Below the pieces are notes generated by a model. The model was given only the letters and a program-made list of their open reading frames with translations, had not been told where the DNA came from and made no database searches. Made by a program: the position numbers and the translations under genes. From positions 1-13,206 of the forward strand of contig JAEWIK010000198.1 in assembly GCA_023387135.1 (NCBI GenBank): a DNA stretch of 13,206 nt, in the 5' to 3' direction. Shown here piece by piece: positions 6,960-13,206 of this stretch (position 1 is its first letter; every line of letters begins with the position of its first letter). Origin of the DNA: Actinomycetes bacterium. Its GTDB lineage: Bacteria; Actinomycetota; Actinomycetes; Propionibacteriales; Propionibacteriaceae.

Positions 6960-9938
6960 GTGGCCATTGTGCGTGCAGCGCGCAGCCAGACCCGCAAGCC
7001 ACTCATTGTGGCGGTGGTCTCCTCATTGATACTCAGTCCCCTTGCCGGGACAGTGTTCGCCCCTCGGGCGCAGGCCGCCGAACCCGGCGGCACGTTCAGT
7101 TCGTCCTTCGAATCAGGCGACCCGCAGCCGCTCGACTCGCGGGCGTACCAGCCGTCGGTGAACGTCGCGGGCAAGAAGTTCGCGCCGGGCAGCCTGCTGC
7201 CGTACGTCGACGTCGTGACCGCCTCGGCCGAGAACGCGCCCAACGAACTGGCGACCGCCGCCGCTGACGGGTCGAGCTCGACGAAGTGGCTGGCCCGCGC
7301 CACCACCGCCTGGTTGCGCTACCACCTGACGACCCCGGCCGTCGTCAAGGGCTACAGGATGACGTCGGCCAACGACTCGTCGACCCGCGACCCGAAGAAC
7401 TGGACCATCGACGGCTCCAACGACGGCAACCAGTGGACGACCATCGACACCCAGACCAACCAGGGGTTCCCCGCCCGCCAGACGACCTACACCTACACCG
7501 CCGCCAACACCACCGCCTACAGCTACTACCGGCTCAACATCACCGCCAACAGCGGCGACAGCCTGACGCAGCTCGGCGACTGGGAGATCACCGACGGCAC
7601 CGACAACCCGTCCGGCCCCAGCCCCATGATCGTCAGCGTCGGCACCGGACCCGTCTCGGCGCCCACGGCGAAGTCCACCGTGGGCTTCACGGGCACCAAG
7701 TCGCTGAAGTACATCGGCTCGCACCTCGCTGCGGGCGATGCCACAGCCGTGGGCACCATCTACGAAGGCCTGAACATCGTCGTCGGTGAGAAGACGCGCC
7801 TCTCCTACCAGATCATGCCGATCCTGGAGGCCGCCGACCTCACCTACCCCGCCACCTACACCGCGGTCGACCTCGAACTCAGCGACGGCACCACCACCTC
7901 GCTGATGTCCGACGTCGCAGGCCTCGTCGACCAGAACGGGTTCGGCGTCACGGCTCGCGACCACGGCCGTGAGAAGGCCTTCTACGGCAGCCAGTGGAAC
8001 AAGGTGTCGATCGACCTGGGCAGCCTCGCGGGCAAGACGATCACGAAGGTGCTGTTGAGCTACAACAACCCCGACGGAAGCGCCACGACAGCGTTCTCCG
8101 GCTGGGTCGACGACATCACCGTCGCCGACGGCACGACCATCGACGCCAGCAGCCTGACCAACTACGTCGACACCCGTCGCGGCACGAACGCCAACTCGTC
8201 GTTCTCCCGCGGCAACAACATCCCTGCCACCGCGGTCCCGAACGGGTTCAACTTCTTCACCCCGATGACCAACGCGACGTCCGATTCCTGGCTGTACGCC
8301 TACCAGCAGTCGAACAACAGCGACAACAAGCCGACGCTGCAGGCGATCGGCATCTCCCACGAGCCGAGCCCGTGGATGGGCGACCGCGAGCAGCTCGCCG
8401 TCATGCCGACCCTCGATGCTGCCCAGCCGAACGGCTCGCCCTCCAACCGGGCACTGGCGTTCACCCACAACCACGAGATAGCACAGCCCGACCTGTACTC
8501 GGTCACCTTCGACAACGGCCTCAAGGCAGAGGTCACGCCCACCGATCACGCGGGCGTGTACCGCTTCACGTTCCCGTCGGCCTCCGGCGGCACAGTCATG
8601 GTCGACAAGACCACCGGCGGCCAGACCTCGAGCCTCAGCGTTAACGGCGCCGGCGAACTGAAGGGCTGGACCGACGGCGGCAGCGGCCTGTCGGCGGGCA
8701 ACAGCAGGATGTTCGTCTATGGCGTGTTCAGCCAGACCCCGACGGCCGTCGGCATGGCTTCCGCACGCACCAGCGCCGCGTTCGCGAGGTTCGCCGCCCA
8801 GACCGTCGAGCTGCGCATCGCCACGTCGTTCATCTCGCTCGACCAGGCCAAGCACAACCTCGACCTCGAGGTGGCCAGCAGGTCGTTCGACGACGTCCGC
8901 ACCGCCGCCCGCGAGGCGTGGAACTCCCGCCTCGGCGCCATCGAGGTGCCCAACGCCACCGACACGCAGAAGGTGACGCTGTACTCCAACCTCTACCGGC
9001 TCAACCTCTACCCGAACTCCCAGTCGGAGAACACCGGCAGCGCCGACGCCGTGGCCTGGAAGTACGCCAGCCCGGTGAACGCCAAGACCGGCACCGCCAC
9101 CGACACCGCGACGAACGCGCAGGTCCGCGACGGCAGGATCTACGTCAACAACGGCTTCTGGGACACGTACCGGACGGTTTGGCCCCTGTACTCGTTCCTC
9201 TACCCGGAGTTCGCCAAGGAGCTCGTCAACGGCTTCGTCGAGCAGTACCGCGCCGGCGGCTGGATCGCGCGCTGGTCGTCCCCGGGCTACGCCAACCTGA
9301 TGACCGGCACGAGCTCGGACGCCTCCTTCGCCGAGGCCTACGTCGCAGGCGCCCTGCCGACCGATCTCGCGCTCGAGGCCTACGACGCCGCCCTGCGCAA
9401 CGCCACGGTGCTGCCCGGTAACGACTCGGTCGGCCGCAAGGGCATCGACACCTCGCAGTTCCTCGGCTACACCAGCACCGCGACGGGCGAGAGCGTGTCG
9501 TGGGGCCTGGAGGGCTACATCAACGACTACGCCATCGGCAAGATGGCCGAGAAGCTCGCTGCCGACAGCAACACGCCGGCCGCCCGAGTGAAGCAACTGA
9601 AGGACGAGGCGGCGTACTTCCTCAAGCGCGCCGACACGCCGTCAACAGCTTCGACGCCTCCATCGGGTTCTTCCAGGGACGCAACAGCAGCGGCGCCTTC
9701 TCCAAGTCGCCGTCCAGCTACGACCCCACCAGCTGGGGTGGCGACTACACCGAGACGAACGGCTGGAACTTCGCGTTCCACATGCCCTACGACGTGGAGG
9801 GGCTGGCGGCGCTGTACGGCGGCCAGAAGGGGCTCGTCGACAAGCTCGAGGAGTTCTTCAGCACCCCCGAGACCGGCAGCTACGGCATCCACGAGGCCAA
9901 GGAGGCCCGCGATGTCAGGATCGGCCAGTTCGGCATGA
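6960..9938 (+). CDS. GH92 alpha-mannosidase, 5' part (frameshifted gene; native codons end at about 9635)
   Basis: This frame encodes the first 892 residues of a secreted GH92 exo-alpha-mannosidase. Codons after 9635 are out of register (Ser/Thr/Arg/Pro-rich) and run to a stop at 9938. A signal peptide (1-39) ends in RAQA-A. Residues 81-213 are a discoidin/CBM32-like module and 217-390 a second jelly-roll-like module ending DDITVADG. The GH92 unit begins at about 401 (NYVDTRRGTN) with its N-terminal beta-sandwich. The (alpha/alpha)6 catalytic domain starts near 642 and includes GFWDTYRTVWPLYSFLYP with W734 and D735, a GH92 signature. The catalytic glutamate and the aspartate motif are encoded after the lesion, so this fragment alone should be inactive. 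GH92 enzymes are calcium-dependent inverting exo-alpha-mannosidases. The gene is last in the cluster and controlled by the promoter and two operators upstream. The family call is firm; linkage specificity is unknown. Confidence 0.88.
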   Translation: MAIVRAARSQTRKPLIVAVVSSLILSPLAGTVFAPRAQAAEPGGTFSSSFESGDPQPLDSRAYQPSVNVAGKKFAPGSLLPYVDVVTASAENAPNELATAAADGSSSTKWLARATTAWLRYHLTTPAVVKGYRMTSANDSSTRDPKNWTIDGSNDGNQWTTIDTQTNQGFPARQTTYTYTAANTTAYSYYRLNITANSGDSLTQLGDWEITDGTDNPSGPSPMIVSVGTGPVSAPTAKSTVGFTGTKSLKYIGSHLAAGDATAVGTIYEGLNIVVGEKTRLSYQIMPILEAADLTYPATYTAVDLELSDGTTTSLMSDVAGLVDQNGFGVTARDHGREKAFYGSQWNKVSIDLGSLAGKTITKVLLSYNNPDGSATTAFSGWVDDITVADGTTIDASSLTNYVDTRRGTNANSSFSRGNNIPATAVPNGFNFFTPMTNATSDSWLYAYQQSNNSDNKPTLQAIGISHEPSPWMGDREQLAVMPTLDAAQPNGSPSNRALAFTHNHEIAQPDLYSVTFDNGLKAEVTPTDHAGVYRFTFPSASGGTVMVDKTTGGQTSSLSVNGAGELKGWTDGGSGLSAGNSRMFVYGVFSQTPTAVGMASARTSAAFARFAAQTVELRIATSFISLDQAKHNLDLEVASRSFDDVRTAAREAWNSRLGAIEVPNATDTQKVTLYSNLYRLNLYPNSQSENTGSADAVAWKYASPVNAKTGTATDTATNAQVRDGRIYVNNGFWDTYRTVWPLYSFLYPEFAKELVNGFVEQYRAGGWIARWSSPGYANLMTGTSSDASFAEAYVAGALPTDLALEAYDAALRNATVLPGNDSVGRKGIDTSQFLGYTSTATGESVSWGLEGYINDYAIGKMAEKLAADSNTPAARVKQLKDEAAYFLKRADTPSTASTPPSGSSRDATAAAPSPSRRPATTPPAGVATTPRRTAGTSRSTCPTTWRGWRRCTAARRGSSTSSRSSSAPPRPAATASTRPRRPAMSGSASSA
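9634..9638 (+). other. apparent one-base deletion that splits the GH92 gene
   Basis: The 5' frame reads ...KRAD up to 9635, and the following frame takes up AVNSFDASIGFF from 9638. Only two bases, AC (9636-9637), lie between. One extra A would give GAC AAC GCC and the continuous protein KRADNAVNSFDASIGFF, matching the R-x-x-N/Y...FD...GF pattern expected in GH92. No slippery heptamer is visible, so programmed frameshifting is unlikely. It is either a sequencing or assembly error or a true recent mutation; both frames otherwise look fully conserved. Confidence 0.85.
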
Positions 9939-12900
9939 GCAACCAGGTGTCCCACCACATCGCGTACATCGCTGCCGCGGCGGGGGACCCCTCCCTCACC
10001 CAGAAGGTGGTGCGCGAGGTGCTGCAGCGGTTGTTCGTCGGCAGTGAGAACGGCCAGGGCTACCCCGGTGACGAGGACAACGGCGAGATGTCCAGCTGGT
10101 ACGTCTTCTCGGCGCTGGGCTTCTACCCGCTGGCCCTCGCGTCCGGCAACTACGTCATCGGCTCGCCGCTGTACGACAAGGCGATCGTCCACCACGGCGA
10201 CTCGACGCTCACCATCAATGCCGACGGCAACACGAAGAAGACGCGCTACGTCTCCGACGTGAAGCTCGACGGCGGCGAGCAGAAGTCGGTCTTCCTGTCC
10301 CAGAAGGACCTGAAGGGCGACCACACCCTGAGCTTCGGCATGAGCCAGGACAAGAGCGACTGGGGCTCGACGTCCGACACCTCCTCCACGAGGACGCCGC
10401 TGGTCGACGCCACCTCGGAGAGCGGTTCGGGCCTGGTCGTGGGCGGCAGTGCCCCGGTGACCCTCGCGGCCACCGAGACCAGGGACGTCTCGGCCCTCGC
10501 CGACGACAACTCGCGCACCTCGGTCACGCTGGGGGACACCCAGGCCGACCTGGTGTGGAGCAGCGTGACGGGGCCCGCCCAGGTGGCGAGCTACACGCTG
10601 ACCAACGGCCCGTCCGGCAGCTCGCCGGCGAGCTGGGCGCTGCAGGGCTCGAACGACGGAACCACCTGGAAGACGCTCGACGAGCGGGCCGACCAGCAGT
10701 TCGCGTGGGCGACCCAGACCCGTCCGTTCAGCGTCGCCGAGCCGGGGCTGTTCCAGCAGTACAGGTTGCAGATCACCGCGACCTCCGACGGAACTCCGGC
10801 CACGCTCGCGGAGATCGAACTGCTCGCCGACCCGACGAGCCAGGGCGAACTCGCTATCCATGCGCAGAGCGGTTCGGTGCGCTCCGGCGTCTCCTACACC
10901 GGGGCGTACGCGCTGGTGCGGGGCGGCAGCACCGACCTCGCCGACTACACCGCGACTGTCGACTTCCTCGACGGCAACGGTCCGCAGGCGGCGACGGTCT
11001 CGAAGGCGCGGCTGGGTGGCGTGCAGGTTCACCTGCCGCACACCTGGAGCGTCGCCGGCACCTATGCGGTGGTCGTCGCGGTCTCGGTGGGAACGGGTGA
11101 GGACGCCGTCAGCCTGGCGGTGAACAGCTCGGTCGCAGTGAAGACCTCGCGGGTGTTCGCCGAGTCGTTCGACCAGGCCTGCCTGACGAGCCCCGGCACC
11201 GCCGCCGACTGTGACGGCAACGGCTACAGCCTCTCCAAGTCGGCACTCGCCGCCCAGGGCTTCGTCCAGGGCACGCGGGTGACGGTTCCCGGAACGAGCC
11301 TGAGCTTCTACCTGCCGCAGACCGCCGACGGCAAGCCCGACAACGCAGGCGCCAACGGCCAGGTGCTGCCGGTCGACACCGGCGACGGTGCTCACAAGAT
11401 CTCGTTCATCGGTTTCGCGAACGAGGGCGCGCAGAGTGGGACGGCTGTCATCACCTACGCCGACGGCAGCACGCAGGAGGTCCAGGTGGCCTTCGGTGAC
11501 TGGGTCGGTGCGGCTGGCACGCCGATCTCCGGCAACACTGTCGTGGCCAAGGTCTCGGGCCGGCTCGCCGGCACGAGCGGTTCCGACACCAAGCCGACGG
11601 CGATCTTCGCCACGACTCCCGTGGACCTCTCGGGGGCCAAGCCGGTGAGCATCACGCTGCCGAACCTCAACCGCAGCGTGAAGCAGGGCCAGCTGCACAT
11701 CTTCGCCATCGCCGATGACGGGGATCACAGCGCGACCATCGAACCGCTGGTGGTCAAGGCCGCCGGCGCGGACGAGCGGATCGTCGCCCAGGAGTTCACC
11801 ACGGAGTTGGCCACGACCACCGGTGGGCTGTCGGACAAGAAGGCGACCATCTACTGGGGCGACAACACCGCCACCGACGTCGTCGACGTGGTCGACGGCA
11901 GCGTGAAGGGCACCCACACCTACGCGGTGGTGGGCGACTACTTGGCGGTGGTGACGGTCGACGACTCGAACAGCAGCAAGGCTGTCGAGATCCCCGTCAG
12001 CGTCGTCAAGGCGTACGAGACGGCGATCACGCTGAGCAGGTCGTCGGTGACGAACGGCGGCACGCTGTCGGTCACCGGAACCGGCTTCAGGCACGACGAG
12101 AAGGTAGTCGTCAGCCTGTCGACCGACCCGGTGACGAGCACCACCGTGACGGCTGACGCTTCCGGTGCCATCGAGGCCTCGCTGACCGTTCCCAAGCGGA
12201 CGGCCGAAGGCAGCTACGTGGTGACGGCCATCGGCGAGCGCTCGGCAGTGCCGGCGACGGCAGAGCTCACCGTCCAGATCGCACGCACAGCCACCACGAC
12301 CACGCTGACGGCTCCGTCGACGGCGCGGTACGGCTCGCCGGTGACCCTGACGGCCACGGTGAGCGGCGACGCTCTCGGCGCAGTCCAGTTCCTCGACGGC
12401 ACTCGTCCGCTGGGCCTGGTCTCGCTGACCGACGGACGGGCAGTGCTCGTGGTCGACTCGCTCAGCGCGGGCGTCCACTCGTTGAAGGCGACGTTCGCCG
12501 GCGACCTGTGGAACACCCCGTCCTCGAGCGCGGTGGTCAAGCTGACGGTGACCAAGCTGGCGGTCGGCCTCGCCAAGCCGACGCTGAACATCAGCAAGCC
12601 GGCCTGGGGTTCGCGGAACGTCGTCGTCACGACCAAGGTGACGGGGCTCACGTCGGGCAGCGTCAGGTTCATGAGCGGCGGCCGCGTGCTGGCCGTCGGT
12701 CTGGTGGCGCGGACGCCGCAGGGCACGGTGGCGCGGGGCGCGATCTCCCCGACGCTCGCCATCGGCACCTACAGCAACATCCGGGCGGTCTACGCAGGGG
12801 ACGCGAACCACAACGCTGCCACCTCGGCGACCGGGCCGACGCTGACGGTGACGAAGGCCAAGCCGACAGGGATCTCGGTGGTCCCGGGATCGTTCAAGAA

Positions 12901-13153
12901 GAACACCAGGCCGCAGGCCGTGGTGACAGTCGGCAGGCTCACGAACGGCCAGTGGCCGGTGGGGACGGTCAAGGTCCACGTCAGGGGCGGCAAGACAGTG
13001 TCGGTGAAGCTGACGGCGGCGATGAACGGTGTCGTCAAGGTCACCCTGAGCCGGGCCAAGAAGCCGGTCACAGTGTGGGCGGAGTTCCGTCCGAGCGACA
13101 GCAAGCACGTGTCCCCGGCCTCCTCGAAGAAGGTCAAGCTCTCGGTGAAGTGA
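9638..13153 (+). CDS. GH92 alpha-mannosidase, 3' part with catalytic residues and C-terminal binding modules
   Basis: This frame continues the gene for 1171 residues (894-2064 of the repaired protein) and lacks its own start; the open frame extends back to a GTG at 9500, but that stretch is out of register. GGDYTETNGWNFAFHMPYDV carries E932, aligning with the GH92 catalytic acid. GYPGDEDNGEMSSWYVFSAL carries D1038 and D1040, matching the GH92 base/calcium motif. The GH92 unit ends near 1135. Then come a discoidin/CBM32-like module (1148-1291), a PKD-like domain (1297-1397), a jelly-roll-like region with C1408 and C1418 (1398-1593), a second PKD-like domain with YWGD and HTYAVVGDY (1595-1685), and four Ig-like domains to the end, of which 1779-1863 resembles Big_3_5. 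The tail is lysine-rich (SSKKVKLSVK) with no LPXTG or membrane segment, so the protein is probably released or held by charge and sugar binding. Confidence 0.88.
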   Translation, partial: AVNSFDASIGFFQGRNSSGAFSKSPSSYDPTSWGGDYTETNGWNFAFHMPYDVEGLAALYGGQKGLVDKLEEFFSTPETGSYGIHEAKEARDVRIGQFGMSNQVSHHIAYIAAAAGDPSLTQKVVREVLQRLFVGSENGQGYPGDEDNGEMSSWYVFSALGFYPLALASGNYVIGSPLYDKAIVHHGDSTLTINADGNTKKTRYVSDVKLDGGEQKSVFLSQKDLKGDHTLSFGMSQDKSDWGSTSDTSSTRTPLVDATSESGSGLVVGGSAPVTLAATETRDVSALADDNSRTSVTLGDTQADLVWSSVTGPAQVASYTLTNGPSGSSPASWALQGSNDGTTWKTLDERADQQFAWATQTRPFSVAEPGLFQQYRLQITATSDGTPATLAEIELLADPTSQGELAIHAQSGSVRSGVSYTGAYALVRGGSTDLADYTATVDFLDGNGPQAATVSKARLGGVQVHLPHTWSVAGTYAVVVAVSVGTGEDAVSLAVNSSVAVKTSRVFAESFDQACLTSPGTAADCDGNGYSLSKSALAAQGFVQGTRVTVPGTSLSFYLPQTADGKPDNAGANGQVLPVDTGDGAHKISFIGFANEGAQSGTAVITYADGSTQEVQVAFGDWVGAAGTPISGNTVVAKVSGRLAGTSGSDTKPTAIFATTPVDLSGAKPVSITLPNLNRSVKQGQLHIFAIADDGDHSATIEPLVVKAAGADERIVAQEFTTELATTTGGLSDKKATIYWGDNTATDVVDVVDGSVKGTHTYAVVGDYLAVVTVDDSNSSKAVEIPVSVVKAYETAITLSRSSVTNGGTLSVTGTGFRHDEKVVVSLSTDPVTSTTVTADASGAIEASLTVPKRTAEGSYVVTAIGERSAVPATAELTVQIARTATTTTLTAPSTARYGSPVTLTATVSGDALGAVQFLDGTRPLGLVSLTDGRAVLVVDSLSAGVHSLKATFAGDLWNTPSSSAVVKLTVTKLAVGLAKPTLNISKPAWGSRNVVVTTKVTGLTSGSVRFMSGGRVLAVGLVARTPQGTVARGAISPTLAIGTYSNIRAVYAGDANHNAATSATGPTLTVTKAKPTGISVVPGSFKKNTRPQAVVTVGRLTNGQWPVGTVKVHVRGGKTVSVKLTAAMNGVVKVTLSRAKKPVTVWAEFRPSDSKHVSPASSKKVKLSVK

Positions 13154-13165
13154 GGTGACCCCCCT

Positions 13166-13195
13166 CCCGGGTGGCGGGTTCGCTCGCCACCCGGG
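13166..13195 (+). terminator. hairpin terminator after the GH92 gene
   Basis: Twelve bases after the stop codon, CCCGGGTGGCG (13166-13176) pairs with CGCCACCCGGG (13185-13195). Two further inner pairs (G-T and G-C) close a TTCG tetraloop at 13179-13182, giving a 13-bp stem. It is followed by a pyrimidine-rich TTCCCCCTTCC rather than a T-run. This marks the end of the gene cluster. Confidence 0.85.
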
Positions 13196-13206
13196 TTCCC
13201 CCTTCC

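Noticed and set aside
7113..9596. 827-codon open frame on the minus strand opposite the GH92 5' part
   Set aside because: Shadow of the GH92 frame with Val/Gly/Arg-rich, domain-free product.
9630..9660. Programmed ribosomal frameshifting in the GH92 gene
   Set aside because: No slippery sequence or clear downstream stimulatory structure was seen; a simple one-base loss explains the junction exactly.
9527..13108. 1193-codon open frame on the minus strand opposite the GH92 3' part
   Set aside because: Same antisense artefact, rich in Arg/His/Gly/Ala and without recognisable motifs, while the plus strand encodes GH92 and Ig-like modules.
1..13206. CRISPR array, tRNA, rRNA, insertion sequence or attachment site
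   Set aside because: No direct-repeat array, tRNA-like cloverleaf, rRNA stretch, transposase motif or flanking direct repeats were found on reading both strands.

Overview
The window is high-GC DNA with strongly G/C-ending codons, SD-led ATG/GTG starts, sec signal peptides ending in AQA-A, and hairpin terminators lacking a U-tract. Together these point to an actinomycete. Frequent AGG arginine codons and the modular style (FIVAR, BIG2, discoidin modules) would fit a Propionibacteriales-like genus, but the sequence does not settle the genus.

Layout. (1) Bases 1-93 hold the 5' end of a possible small gene on the minus strand that runs off the left edge. (2) Bases 94-417 are a regulatory intergenic region with a 9-bp inverted repeat, a plausible promoter and two near-palindromic operators. 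(3) Bases 418-5673 encode a secreted 1751-residue protein: an unrecognised, probably alpha/alpha-toroid N-terminal domain, a beta-sandwich region interrupted by discoidin (F5/8 type C) modules, another discoidin-like module, three FIVAR repeats and two BIG2-like Ig domains. A strong hairpin follows. (4) Bases 5802-6845 encode a LacI-family regulator with its own likely promoter. (5) Bases 6846-6959 are a compact control region with a near-ideal -35/-10 promoter overlapped by two more copies of the same operator. (6) Bases 6960-13153 encode a very large secreted glycoside hydrolase family 92 (GH92, alpha-mannosidase) protein with sugar-binding and Ig/PKD-like modules. This gene is split by an apparent single-base deletion at about 9636. 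If the base is restored, the product would be 2064 residues. A 13-bp hairpin with a TTCG loop closes the region.

How it fits together (inference). Four operators close to the palindrome TGACAACGTTGTCA occur only upstream of the two secreted-protein genes, with the LacI-family gene between them. The simplest reading is a local regulon in which the regulator senses a mannose-containing sugar and derepresses two large extracellular proteins that attack one alpha-mannose-containing glycan, such as yeast mannan, N-glycans or another mannosylated polymer. GH92 would remove alpha-mannose. The first protein would supply an activity I cannot assign, which is the most novel element here. Neither protein has an LPXTG-type anchor, and both end in basic Ig-like modules that could hold them at the cell envelope.
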